In this document: piece after piece, positions 23,963-35,489 of the stretch
Layout of the letters: every line of letters starts with the position of its first letter
How positions within the stretch are numbered: position 1 is the stretch's first letter
Origin: Siderastrea radians
Taxonomy: Eukaryota > Cnidaria > Anthozoa > Scleractinia > Rhizangiidae
Assembly (NCBI GenBank): GCA_964017195.1
Contig: OZ024887.1
Coordinates: forward strand, 1-64,000
Length of the DNA: 64,000 nt
Direction of reading: 5' to 3'
Notes under the pieces: model-generated
Told to the model about the DNA's origin: nothing
The model's input: only the letters and a program-made list of their open reading frames with translations
The model's database searches: none
Made by a program: the position numbers and the translations under genes

Positions 23963-23986
23963 CACACTGCACTGAAATCGGCTGTA

Positions 23987-25254
23987 ATTTGTTCATCTTT
24001 TCATAGGTTTTCGCGCCAAGAGAAAGATAGACTCAGTTGTTCGGCTCTTTCGAATGAGGACTTTTGCAGAGAGAACACTGATATAAACTTATTAGTTAGC
24101 AGGAAGTATCTTATACATTGAAGATAAGCATACCCAAAATTTGCTTGAAATATTACAATATGCCTAATGGCTGAGACATCAATACTGAATAGTAATTTCT
24201 AAAGAGCGTGTGCAAATGATTTTCAGATGGAAGTGCAGTGCTTTTATTGTTGTAAATTTCAAGCCATTTATGAAGGAGCGTCTCAAAGCAAATAAATAAG
24301 AATTTTTGAGTATGGTGCTCATTTGTGGTCTTTTACTCCACCTGGAGGTGCTATGAGGATGATGACTGTGATAAATAAAGGTCGACATTGTATGATACGA
24401 GTGCAAATTCAGACTAGTTTGACTTCAGCTTTGTCTTTGTAATAATCCATCGCTTCTGACTACATGAACTACATGAGTAATTGCCTACACAATATTAGAC
24501 CAGCTGAGATTTTTGTCCTTCTGTTCAGCAATGTGCTAGAGGATTTTGGTTCATACCAATTTTGTGGAAACATGCTATGGCAGGTGAGAGCTAGTGTGCT
24601 GAGTTCTTACTGGCTTTATGTGATCGCTTATACTTTCATGATGCTGGTCTCATGTAAATAAACTTAACCATACCTGTCCAGTTGGTCTGAGCTCCCTTTG
24701 TATACTGGTCTCATATGACAATAACTCCCTTGGGTCACTCTCAACACTGAGATGCATATGTAATTTGCTCCAGAAGTACATTTTGAAGTGCCATTTTCAT
24801 TGAAACATACACCCATTCCGATTCCATGAAATATAGCAGAAATCTCAAGTAGAAATTGCCCTCTGTGTGTGTGTAGTTTCATTATTTTTTTGTCATTTTT
24901 ATTTAAGGGGGGGATGGGGAGAGGTTAAGACAGCTCCCTTGGATCCATAAACCCTTTCAATTACAGTACCCTCCCAGTACACTGTATACATTATGCATGT
25001 ATTGGCCTTTTTTGTTGTTGAGAGATACGCTCTTCAGTAACAAATGTCTAAGAGTCTGTGTTAGATCAAGCTCGCATAAACCTCTGAATTCTCCCAACAC
25101 TCTTGTGTTTGCATCAGGCTTCCGCTACATAACCATGCGTGCTACTATTAATGTTTGAAGATGTGTATTTTACTATCTTGGGCACTTACTTAGTAACAGA
25201 ACCCCCCCTTTGTTAACAGTGTTTTTACGCTGATGGGGCTATCCTGTGTATATA

Positions 25255-25255
<1 letters not shown>
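23987..25255. other. Spacer without recognised gene
   Basis: Right flank of the two-gene transposon. Only short open frames, no domain. Confidence 0.35.
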
Positions 25256-25294
<39 letters not shown>

Positions 25295-25430
25295 AGCAGT
25301 ACAAGACGTTTATATGCTATGTCCCTAAATAGCATGCCTAGGGCATGGATAATAATAATAATAATTATTAGTATTTTTATTGTTATTATTATTATTATTA
25401 TTATCATTATTATTATTATTATTGGGGCAA
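25256..25430. repeat. Two (ATT)n runs around a dispersed repeat tail
   Basis: (ATT)n at about 25256-25294 and 25347-25430 bracket a segment containing CAAGACG, TATATGCTA-like sequence and AGCATGC. A similar segment lies at 38786-38832, again after (ATT)n. This looks like the tail of a common retroelement. Confidence 0.6.
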
Positions 25431-25575
25431 CAAATTAAAGGTGGAGAACGAGATCGAAAAAGGCCCATTTTGAAACCTCATTATTGATTTTCTGTTAGCT
25501 AATTTGGTGGTTTGTGTGGTAGCTTTCTTGTGTACAGGGAATGAGTCAAGAAGAGACTGAGACAATTCAGTGTAT

Positions 25576-26627
25576 GAGGAATTTCTAATACAAAGCCTGC
25601 CACGAAATTTCATAATTAGGAAATGAAGGTCACATATTTTCATTGCCCTTTAGTAATTCAAATGATTAAATAACTTATGCCATGAATTCAAATTAAACCT
25701 ACATCACCAAGACTGTGCTGCAGAAGGGTCAATTGTACGGTGTTGCGTGTGGTATGTGAAATTATGGTCCTCTTGAGATAACAGGAGGAGGGTCAAAAAG
25801 AAGAGAGGCACAAATCTGCTGGACACGTGTGGTGTTTAAGGAGGACCACACAAATCAAATGCAGTGGAAGCAGAGTGTCTTAGAATAAAAATTATCAATG
25901 CTGAGCTGAATTGCTTCCTTTAGTGTGTGAGGAATTTCTAATACAAAGCCTGCCACGAAATTTCATAATTAGGAAATGAAGGTCACATATTTTCATTGCG
26001 CTTTAGTAATTCAAATGATTAAATAACTTATGCCATGAATTCAAATTAAACCTACATCACCAAGACTGTGCTGCAGAAGGGTCAATTGTACGGTGTTGCG
26101 TGTGGTATGTGAAATTATGGTCCTCTTGAGATAACAGGAGGAGGGTCAAAAAGAAGAGAGGCACAAATCTGCTGGACACGTGTGGTGTTTAAGGAGGACC
26201 ACACAAATCAAATGCAGTGGAAGCAGAGTGTCTTACAATAAAAATTATCAATGCTGAGCTGAATTGCTTCCTTTAGTGTGTGAGGAATTTCTAATACAAA
26301 GCCTGCCACGAAATTTCATAATTAGGAAATGAAGGTCACATATTTTCATTGCGCTTTAGTAATTCAAATGATTAAATAACTTATGCCATGAATTCAAATT
26401 AAACCTACATCCCCAAGACTGTGCTGCAGAAGGGTCAATTGTACGGTGTTGCGTGTGGTATGTGAAATTATGGTCCTCTTGAGATAACAGGAGGAGGATC
26501 AAAAAGAAGAGAGGCAAAAATCTGCTGGAAACGTGTGGTGTTTAAGGAGGACCACATAAATCAAATGCAGTGGAAGCAGAGTGTCTTACAATAAAAATTA
26601 TCAATGCTGAGCTGAATTGCTTCCTTT
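25576..26627. repeat. Three tandem 353-bp units
   Basis: Units start at 25576, 25929 and 26282 with GAGGAATTTCTAATACAAAG and repeat with exact 353-bp period. The third is about 346 bp. The copies differ by only a few bases, so amplification is recent. No unit has a convincing open frame or inverted repeat. This is satellite-like. Confidence 0.9.
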
Positions 26628-26639
26628 TATTTCACGAAG

Positions 26640-27260
26640 CATGTACACGAGGGATTTAAATATAAATAAAATAAATAAATAAATAATAACTTTATTAACG
26701 TGTCAAAACTGTAGTAGCTGAGGGGAAAGTCCCCTCTACTAATTGTGGACACCTAACCTACCTAACTAAAAACGTAATTAATATAAATATAATTTATATA
26801 TAAATGTAATTTATAAATATTCCCATAGCTATCTCTGATCAACTACAACTTCTTGTCTCGTCGTCGTTCAAGGCAGTTCCTTTCATTGTTATCCCTTCAA
26901 ACTCTATGGTGAAGGTCCAGTTTGAGAAACGTATTGCATGTTTTTTCCTTAAAGACGGAAATGTAAACAAAACTTTGTAGCACAGTTATGCGTTGTAGAT
27001 CTTGGATGCTTTTAGGTAATAGTGGACAGATGCATATAGCAATAGTTTTGTGGACCAAATATTGAAAGCCTTCTTTATCTCGATCTTTAATCTTGAATTG
27101 CGATAATTGCTACTAGTAGAACTAATCCAACAGTGGCAGAAGTAACATATATTAACGCGACATTCAAATGCTGCAGCTTTTCCGAGAGGCAGCTCTGTAA
27201 TGCGGGTCGAATCGAATTCTTTCCGAGTCGAACACGGTTCACGGATCAGAAACCCGTGCA
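26640..27260. other. Spacer with AAAT-rich run and possible reversed retroelement tail
   Basis: An (AAAT)n-like run at 26665-26690 is followed by AACTTTATTAACGTG and TACCTAACT. This looks like the reverse complement of a LINE 3' tail with AATAAA-type sequence. No gene recognised. Confidence 0.35.
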
Positions 27261-27266
27261 AGAAAA

Positions 27267-27665
27267 TTGACGGAAAAGGGACATAAATATACTCACGAAA
27301 TGAAGAAAAAGCTGGCCTTAAAAGAAGACAAGGAATTTTGCCTCAAACTCAAACACTTCGAGGAATTTAACGCTGTATCGTGCGATCGCGATGCGATTAG
27401 GAAGAACTTACAAACGTTAACAATCTCAGCAGACAACGCGATGCGGAAGTGTGTCGATTGGATGAACTTAACGAATGATCCAGAGGAGTTGCACCAAATT
27501 ATGGGCATGCAAAACGACCTTCAGAGCTTCTTCGAAAGAACACGCGCCTCTGCTTTACGTCGACTAGAGCGCTTGGAAGAGCAAGAACAAAAGAAATCCA
27601 ATCCGTCACAAGGATCTCGCACAACAAAATATTCTCAGAGGAAGTCATCCGTGGCCACAATTTAG
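27267..27665 (+). CDS. Hypothetical charged coiled-coil-like protein
   Basis: A 132-codon frame, Lys/Glu-rich, with FFERTRASALRRLERLEEQE near residues 87-106, suggesting a helical region. It ends where an L2-like LINE fragment begins, so it may be truncated. The composition could suit the N-terminus of a BEL/Pao gag, since BEL pol sequence lies 1.6 kb downstream. I do not recognise it with confidence. Confidence 0.3.
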   Translation: MTEKGHKYTHEMKKKLALKEDKEFCLKLKHFEEFNAVSCDRDAIRKNLQTLTISADNAMRKCVDWMNLTNDPEELHQIMGMQNDLQSFFERTRASALRRLERLEEQEQKKSNPSQGSRTTKYSQRKSSVATI

Positions 27666-28675
27666 ATTGTATGATGTATGCTGATGACACTCAGCTTTAC
27701 ATTAGGATAAAACCTGGTGAAGATCCTGTCACTTCCCTGGCGAAACTTGAGCTCTGTATCAAGGACGTCATTACCTGGTGCAAATCCAACGCGCTAGTTT
27801 GTAATCCTAGTAAGACTGAAGTCGTTCACTTCACTTCGCGGTTTGCTGCCTCTGAGCCCATACCTAGCGTCTCAGTGAACGGAACTCTTATCCTTGTAAA
27901 CTTGGCGTGCAGTCTTGGAGTAGTTCTAAATAGGCACCTTAGCCTTTCATTCCATGGGAACAATGTATGCAAGTCGGCGTCCTTAGCTGTCCGTAACATA
28001 GGCAGAATTAGACGATACTTAAGTCAGAATGACACTGAGAGACTAGTCCATGCTTTTGGGACTTCAAAGTTAGACAGTTACAACAGTCTGACCTATGGAC
28101 TGCCAGCATACCCAGAATCAAAGTAACTGCGGATTCAAAACTCAGCTGCGCAACTTGTAGCAAGGGTTAAGAAATTCGATCTCATTTTTCCAGTTTTAAA
28201 AGACCTTCACTGGTTAGCTGTGAGGAAGCGAATAACCTTTAAGATTCTTCTCATTACTTACAAGGCGCTTCATGGCCTGGCCCCCACATATCTATCGGAA
28301 CTGCTTACTGTCTCTAAGCCATCCGCTATTTACGCTCTCGAATCTCGAATCTACTCGTAGTCCCCAAATATGGAACAAAAATTGTACGGAGAAGGAGCCT
28401 TTGCAGTTGCAGCTCCTACATTATGGAATAAACTGCCTAGTGCGATCAAGAACTCTGAATCTGTAGCCGCTTTCAAAACGGGTTTGAAAACCTTCCTTTT
28501 TAAAACTTCATCATTATTACTATTATGTTAGTTCTAGCTTTGAATAATTATTGTAAATTAGTACAGATTGTAATATATATTTATCATTGTAAATTAGTAT
28601 TAGTATTAGTAAGATTCTTTTTATCTGCATAATTGTAATAGCACTGAGACTATGTTTAAGTGCTCCTAAAGCTGA

Positions 28676-28710
<35 letters not shown>
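27666..28710 (+). mobile_element. 5'-truncated L2/CR1-like LINE
   Basis: Starts just before the catalytic motif YADDTQLYI (27675) and continues through the RT thumb and C-terminal region (LKDLHWLAVRKRITFKILL near 28198) to an (ATT)n tail at 28674-28710. Stops at 28124 and 28358 and a frameshift show it is dead. The segment order is typical for cnidarian L2-like elements. Confidence 0.75.
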
Positions 28711-29285
28711 GTAACTACAATGTTCTGTGATTCCGTAAAATCACATGGGTAAGACGGGTTGCGTAATCAGATATAACTCAAAGGAACGCACACGAACAAT
28801 CAGAGAAAAATTATGATCAAACACAGTTTATTCCAATTAGATGTAATTGACGTAATCGATATGAAGAGCGCATTAAGTGTATGTGTGTGAATGTGAATGT
28901 GGTTCGTACTAAGAGAAAAAACGAAAAAAAACCACGTGTAAACAAACTATCATTTAGCTTATAACATTGTACAATACAGAAAACAATAATCGGACAATAA
29001 TTATTACAGAAACGAAAAATGCAACAGTAACAAAACGAGAAATATGGCAAGATCAAATAGCGAAGTTACTTACTTTGATTTGTCTCCGAAGATGATAGAA
29101 TTGTGGCAAAAACTGCAGCAAGCGAGGTAGCGTAGAACAAAGTAGCTTATAGCAAATAGACTGTATGAGCTACGATATCGAATTACTAGAATCACATGTG
29201 AAACCCTGGGTATCTAAACGTATTATATAACAACCAATAGAGGAAATTACATAATAGATCTAACAGAGACACTATATCATATAAA
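28711..29285. other. Spacer without recognised gene
   Basis: AT-rich, no domain. It might include LTR or internal sequence of the BEL element that follows, but no repeat partner is visible. Confidence 0.3.
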
Positions 29286-30326
29286 ATGCGTTTCAAAACT
29301 AACATGCTCAAGAACAAATTAGACTACGACAACTTACAGTCTGTCTATTACACAGCCTCGGAGGTAGTGATCAGCTGCATACACAACGATGCACGCCGCT
29401 TTCACATCTACATCGGCAACAGGGTCCACATCCGTGACCGCAGCGACCTACAACAGTGGCACCACATCGCAGGCAAATACAATCCCGCCGACAAGGCATC
29501 ACGCGCCCCTACAGCAGATCAATTGCTCCACAACCGAAGATGGTTCCATGGACCAGATTTCCTTTGAAAACACGACGCACCGTTGCTAAACGCAAATCAG
29601 CCAAGTCAGCTGACTTCGAATGACGTCGAAGTGAGGGCAAACACCTCTGTCACTGCAGCATCAATCTCAATCCCAAAGAGAATCCTCACAAAAGTTCATT
29701 GTGAGCTAGCTTGACCGCTTTTCTTCATGGTACAAAGCAAAGTCATGGGTCGCTTGGATTAGAAGAGGAATTGAAAACCTCCTATGCAGGGCAATCAGAA
29801 GAACTTCAGCAAAGCCCACCCTTCAGAGGCTGCTAACGAGTCACCAGTTGAACAGAAGGCACAATTTTACCCTATTTCAGTCCAAGAACTAGTCCCGTCC
29901 GAGGTGGCAATTGTTCGTTGTCGGCAACAGTGTTTTCGACCCTCAGATAGAAACTCTGAAGACATCCGATGGAAACTCAAACAAATTGCAAGACCGTGAA
30001 ACTGCACGCCGCAGAAACAGAAACATGAAGAAGACAAGAAGTTTGTACAACTTGGATACATTCATCGATGAACACGGACTCCTGAGAGTTGGTGGTCGCA
30101 TACGACGAGCAGACACACCCTATGAAGTTAAACACCCTGTGATCCTACCTAAGAGCAGCCATGTTACAGACCTTATCGTGCGACACTTCCACACAATGAT
30201 TGCCCACCATCATGGGCGTGGAATAACCCACAATACAATCCGGCAAAGTGGTTAATGGATAGTAGATGGATGGTCCTCTGTGGCACGAGTGATTTCCTGG
30301 TCGACCACTCACCCAGAAGATGGCTG
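29286..30326 (+). pseudogene. BEL/Pao pol fragment (RNase H end and integrase zinc-binding region)
   Basis: Three frames read in order. The first has FHIYIGNRVHIRDRSDLQQW and KYNPADKASRAPTADQL, ending RRWFHGPDF, the RNase H end of BEL/Pao pol. The second lies near 29784-29999. The third has LYNLDTFIDEHGLLRVGGRI and VKHPVILPKSSHVTDLIVRH with HHHGRGITHNTIRQSG, the integrase N-terminal region. Several stops and frame changes separate them. The frame reaches a QKMAD segment near 30318, where LINE sequence takes over. Confidence 0.7.
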
Positions 30327-30640
30327 ACAAAGAAACTTGGTTAGATGACTTGGTTACAGGATACACGCCTACTCTCAGAAATCGGAAATCCATCAAAGGT
30401 GATGGCGTTGGGGCGTATATCCATGAATCCACGAAATTTAGGCGGCGCGTGGATATAGAAAACTTGCAACCAGTCCTAGAAGATCTATGGATCGACATAC
30501 AGGACCCAATAAATACAGCAAAGTCCTTATTGGAGATATGTATAGATCTACTCTTATACTCAGTGCATCTGCCTGTTTCGATTAAGTGGAGGCTTCACTT
30601 AGGTATATTACTGTTAACTGGGACGGTCTCTTAATTTTAA

Positions 30641-31222
30641 GGCGACAAAAACAACAAAGGTTTAATGGATTCTATCCATGTTCTCCAAAATAGAGCAGCC
30701 AAGATGGTCCTGGATAGGGCGCCACATTCGTCTTCAACTGAAGCACTTGCAGATCTGAATCGGGTGAATCTTACAACCAGAAGACAAATGAAACGCTGCC
30801 TTTATATGTACAAATTAATAAACTCCGACGATAGAAACAACATGATCATCCGAGGTTCGGACCGTCACAGTCACAACACTCGGTCAAAGGACACTGTTCG
30901 AATCATAAAATCAGGTACTAACTGGGGACTGCTTAGATCCCTAAATAGTGCCTTACTTGACTGGAATGCCCTGCCTTTGGAGATGAGAATCCTATCTTAT
31001 AATGCTTTTAGAATATCGTTACATAATAGGTTTAAATTTTAAAGTAGCTTTCCATTTTCTTCAACTTTTAAGTAGAACTTAGGTGTTTAATCCTTCTTAA
31101 TTGTTTTCTAATATTTCAATATCAGCATTTTAGTATTTTAGTTAAATTTTATCTTGTTATATTTTCACAGTGCCCTATTGAAAACCACCTTGCGTGATAT
31201 AGGCCATCTGTATAAAGAATTG

Positions 31223-31254
<32 letters not shown>
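30641..31254 (+). mobile_element. 5'-truncated LINE inserted in the larger LINE
   Basis: TTTAA occurs at 30636-30640 and 31255-31259 as target duplication. The insert encodes the C-terminal part of another LINE (LQNRAAKMVLDRAPHSSSTE, later LLDWNALPLEMR) to 31039 and ends in an (ATT)n run at 31225-31254. Removing it restores the host LINE frame across a GDMNIDML motif. Confidence 0.8.
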
Positions 31255-31256
<2 letters not shown>

Positions 31257-31261
31257 TAACA

Positions 31262-32338
31262 GGAGACATGAACATTGACATGTTACAGCCGTCAAATAAC
31301 TTAACAAAACAGTACCAAACCATTCTTGGCGTATTTGGCCTCCAACAAATGGTGAATCAACCCACAGGGGTGACCCAACACTTCAGAACACTTATAGACC
31401 ACATAGTCACTAATTATCCACAAAGTATCTCGCACAGGCATTATTCTAAGTGGAATTATTCTTAAGTGCAATAGTAAGTGATCATGATACTACCTTTGCG
31501 TGCGTCAATGTACGGATTTCAAGATTTAAACCCCGTTACAAGTTCATTTGCCATGAGAAAAATTTAGATGAAGTCGCATTTGAAGAGGAATTTTCTTCAT
31601 TACCACTGAATATAATTTACGGCTTAGAATCCCCCGACGATATGTTTGATTCCATCAGTGCTCTCATTAAAGAATGCATTGTTCACCGCGCCCCTCTTCG
31701 AAGGGTGAACGTTACTAGACCACCAGCCCCGTGGATACAATCTGTAGAGATCCGTCAGCTGCAAAAGGAAAGAGATCGATACGAGCTGAAACTCGTAAAA
31801 AAGAACAATGAATCCTGGTCTACATTTAGAGCAGTACGTAATAAAATAAAGACTATGATCAGTAAAGCAAGAAGATCATTTCTGGCAGATGCCTTATCTT
31901 CTAAACGACCGAAAGAAGTATGGCAAGTTATCCATCGTGTTCTTTATCCAAATCCAAGGCCTCTCCGCGTATATCCTGGGTACCTAAATAAATATTTCGC
32001 CTCTACGGCTGAAAGAACTCTTGGTAGTAAGCCCGATGATACCCTTGATTTGCTGAACTTAGTACAGTCTTTATCAGCATCGTCAGAGCAATCGTCTTAT
32101 TTCTCACTTGTACATTTAACACGTGAGGAAGTGCTTAAGGAAATTTCACAGCTACGTTGACTCTTCAACAGGTCACAACCAAATTCCTGTTAGATCTGTA
32201 AAGTTGGGAAAGGATTATGTCTCCGGACCCTTAACTCATATTATCAACTTGTGTATAACTTCATCGTCGTTCCCTCGTGCGTGGAAAACCGCAAGAATCT
32301 CACCCATACCCAAAATCGACAACCCGACCTCATAGAAG
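31262..32338 (+). pseudogene. LINE endonuclease/linker coding piece
   Basis: Begins with GDMNIDML and GLQQMVNQPTGVTQHFRTLIDHIV of an APE-type endonuclease, then SDHDTTFACVNV near 31480, a basic linker (RQLQKERDRYELKLVKKNN), and the start of the RT with PLTHIINLCI and WKTARISPIPKI. Frame changes near 31460 and 32150 and a TAG at 32333 break it. The RT continues after the gypsy insertion. Confidence 0.7.
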
Positions 32339-32408
32339 GACTATCGCCCAGTAACAATTTTGCCTGCACTATCGAAAGTATTTGAACGGCTCGTCCTTAA
32401 ACAGCTCA

Positions 32409-32604
32409 TGTTACACGATGTAATAATCATATTCATTCGCACCTTATCATGTAATAATAATTATATGCAATCGCACCTTATCATGTAATAATTACACGCA
32501 CTTAGATCTTAATTGCATTGCCACGAACTTATGCAGATAACATGTATATAAACTTGTAGCTATTTAATAAATTCGGTTCTGGACATGTTACCGAATGGTC
32601 AACA
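32409..32604 (+). repeat. 5' LTR of the gypsy element
   Basis: 196 bp, TG...CA, containing two diverged copies of a GCACCTTATCATGTAATAA unit and the TATATAAACTTGTAG region that may hold its promoter. Confidence 0.85.
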
Positions 32605-32685
32605 TGGTGGCAGCGAGTCAGTTGTTTAGTTTTTTTGCGGCTTAGCGATTCAGTGTTTCAACAAACCGATAGCGCACCTGCGATT

Positions 32686-33819
32686 ATGGCCACAAACACC
32701 CCGTTTCCGGAGTTCAAAATCACAGGAGATGATAAGCATGACATAGAAGTATTTATCGAGGATTTGACAGATTATAGTATTATGCAATATTGATTCGATC
32801 CGTCGAAAGATACAGATGCAGCAAAATGGACCAAGCCAGATAAAGCGATGGCATGTCTCCGGGAAGCGTTATCCTCTGCGGCTAGAGCAATGTACAAATA
32901 CAGCTTGGGTCTTGCCGAAGATGATCAGAAGAAGCCTCACATGATTCTCAATGCTTTGAGAGAATACTACGGTGCGAGCATCGGACTCTCTGGGGAACGA
33001 CAAAAGCTCCTTCGCTTGCTACAAAACGAAAACGAATCAGTCGCTTCCTGGGAGACGCGAGTACGCAATCAAGTAGCATAGTGTGAATATGAAAATTTCG
33101 CTGACGAGCTTACGAGAGACCAGTTCATCGCCGGTTTAAGATCTGAAGCCCTTCGTGTGAAATTAATTGGGCAAGGACACAGACATCGAGATACCGCACA
33201 AACAAACGTCACATTACGAGAAGTTGTTGAAGTTGCTAAGGCTTTTGAAGCGACTACATTCGCGAATAAGTTAATGAAAACTGCCAGGGGCACGCAGGAA
33301 GAGCAGGTCAATTTTACGAGTAAATCAACATCTGCAAGTCAAGGCCCGGGGTCAACACCGCCATTGTGTTACTGGTGCCGCGGCAGTCATCAACAGCCCC
33401 GTCAACAGCATTGCCCAGCATTTGGCGAGAGATGCAACAGGTGCGGCATTACTGGTCATTTCGCCCGAGCTTGTAGAGGAGGAACAAGACGTCAAGGACG
33501 GCATCAACAATCAAATTTTATCGAACATGATACAGGCGAAGAAGCGTTCGCTGCGGATTGTGAAACAGCACCACAGCATGGAAGAGAATTCTTTGCCCAC
33601 CTCCACCTCATTCAAGGAGGGAAAACTAAAGCTGTAAAAGCACAGATTGACTCGGCGTGCACGTGTAACACTATGCCCAGCAGTTTGTTGAGCGAGTTAT
33701 TTCCCAACGCAAGGATTTCGAAGACCAGAAGTAAAATTAACACTTACGGAAGCGAAACCATGCGCCCCAAAGGCCAGGTAACCCTCTGCTGTGATAGAAA
33801 AGGAAAGATACACAGTTGA
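32686..33819 (+). pseudogene. Gypsy gag-protease with zinc knuckles
   Basis: Gag starts at ATG 32686 (MATNTPFPEFKITGDDK). Capsid-like text continues to about 33300 with in-frame stops at 32791 (TGA) and 33079 (TAG). Two Cys/His knuckles follow: CYWCRGSHQQPRQQHC near 33370 and CNRCGITGHFARAC near 33436. A retropepsin-like site AQIDSACTCNTMPSS (33640-33684) keeps the Asp. Coding breaks at 33819, where a LINE tail was inserted. Confidence 0.75.
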
Positions 33820-33821
33820 CT

Positions 33822-33941
33822 CCTTTAAATCGAGATTAAAAACTTTTCTTTTTAACAGTGTCTATAGTTAGATTAGGTAAATAACTTGTTGTAAAAAGCA
33901 TTGAGACTTCCATGCGTTGTAAAATGCGTTTTTTAAGCACC

Positions 33942-33983
<42 letters not shown>

Positions 33984-33985
33984 AT
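33822..33985 (+). mobile_element. LINE 3' tail inserted in the gypsy protease region
   Basis: A short segment encoding FKSRLKTFLFN, then a 3' UTR ending in (ATT)n at 33943-33985. It matches the tail style of the L2-like copy at 28.5-28.7 kb. Protease coding resumes beyond it near 34000 (LVVDLPYNKPP). Confidence 0.7.
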
Positions 33986-33989
33986 TATT

Positions 33990-35489
33990 ATGATAAATTT
34001 CCTTGTTGTCGACCTACCTTATAACAAGCCACCACTTCTTTGCGGGAAGGACGCACAAGCATTGGATTATTTGAGATCTATGCCGACGAAACACACGCAG
34101 TTGAGGAAAAAACTCCACAAACGCTTCCCCAGTAGGAAAGTTGACAAAGGAGGACGTGTTAAAACACTACTCGAACGTATTCAAGCCGGGCCGCGGAAAA
34201 CCTCTAGGAACCCCCATGCACATCTCTCTTGATCTCAGTATTTCTCCTGTACACGCTCCAACGCGCCGGGTTCCTGTTGCAAAGTTGGAAAGAGTAAACG
34301 AAGAGCTAAAGAGGTTGTGCGATGAAGGCATCATAAGACCGGTAACACAACCTACAGATTGGCTTTCCAACATCCTGGTGAAAGAAAAACCGAATGGCAA
34401 ACTCCGTATATGCATTGACCCGAGCCAAACCATTAACAAGGTAATCCAAAGACAGAAGTACACCGTACCAACGATCGAAGAGAAGCTTCCACTACTGACC
34501 AAGGCTAAAGTGTTCACTATTGTGGATGTGCCTGAAGCTTTCCATACCATAGTTTTGGATGAGGAGTCGTCACTACTCACAACGTTTCAGGGACGAAACG
34601 GGCGATATTGTTACAACTGCATGCCATCCGGGATAGCTTCGGGAACGGAGGAGTATCAGCGGCGGCAACATGAATTCTTAAATGGCCTTCGCGAGGTAAT
34701 CAATATTGCTGATGGCATCTGTGTATTTGGATGTAGAGTTACAAAAAGGAGGAAGCAGATATCGATCACGATAGAAATCTGACAAACTTGCTAGAGAAGT
34801 GCAGCAACTATGACCTACGACTCTCTGCGAAGAAACTTCAATTCAAATCTCCCTCCGTTACCTTCATGGGACATAAACTAACTGACAATGGAGTAGGACC
34901 TGATCCGACCAAAGTGGCTGCAATCACAGAGATGCCAAAGCAAACTGACAAAGCAGGAGTGCAGCGTATTCTCGGTATATGCCAGTATCTAAGCAAGTTC
35001 TGTCACTACTTATCCGAAACAGGCCTTCCACTCAGAGTCTTGACGAAGGAGGACTCGGTATTTTTATGGTCAAACAATCATGAAAATGCATTCAAGTCAG
35101 CAAAGGATTTCATTGCTTCAACAACCGCCCTACGATACTATGACGAAACCCTTCCAGTAACACTTCAAGTGGACGCATCTGAAGACGCCATCGGTGGTGT
35201 ATTACTACAAAATGACCAGCCTGTCTGTTTTACTTCGCATACACTCAACAGCACGGAAAAGAACTACGCCCAGATCGAGAAGGAGTGCCTTGCTATTGTG
35301 TCTTGCATGGATAAGTGGCATCAGTACCTGTACGGCAAGCATGACATAACGGTCCACACGGATCACCAGCCTTTGGAGACAATATTTAAGAAGCCACTCA
35401 GCAAAGCCACTCGCAGGTTGCAAAGAATGATGCTAAAATTGCAGAAATATCAGTTTACAGTCCGGTACAAGAAGGAGAAAGAGCTGTAA
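33990..35489 (+). pseudogene. Gypsy reverse transcriptase and RNase H
   Basis: RT begins near 34141 with KLERVNEELKRLCDEGII and NGKLRICIDPSQTINK, and holds the first catalytic Asp in FTIVDVPEAFHTI. The usual Asp pair reads NIADGICVFG (about 34705), so the second Asp is Gly and the enzyme would be dead. A frameshift in an A-run near 34745 moves coding to another frame. There come LSAKKLQFKSPSVTFMGHKL, the RNase H region QVDASEDAIGGVLL and VHTDHQPLETIFKKPLSKAT, ending with a TAA at 35487 immediately before VADALSRA. Confidence 0.8.

Larger units (their letters stand above)
14864..23984. mobile_element. Two-gene TIR transposon (IS630/Tc1-like transposase plus SAM-domain gene)
   Basis: The left TIR begins CAGCCGATTTCAGTGCAG at 14864, and its reverse complement ends at 23984. 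TA flanks both ends (14862-14863 and 23985-23986), the expected Tc1/mariner/IS630 target duplication. The right TIR is split by an RTE-like LINE (20843-23962). Without the LINE and its duplicated target the element is about 6.0 kb. It holds two convergent genes: the SAM-domain gene on + (ending 18059) and the transposase on - (ending 18793), each starting near one TIR. Typical Tc1/mariner elements are 1-2 kb with one gene, so a second spliced gene is unusual. Confidence 0.75.

Noticed and set aside
25576..26627. CRISPR-like array
   Set aside because: Contiguous 353-bp units without short repeats and unique spacers; eukaryotic tandem repeat.
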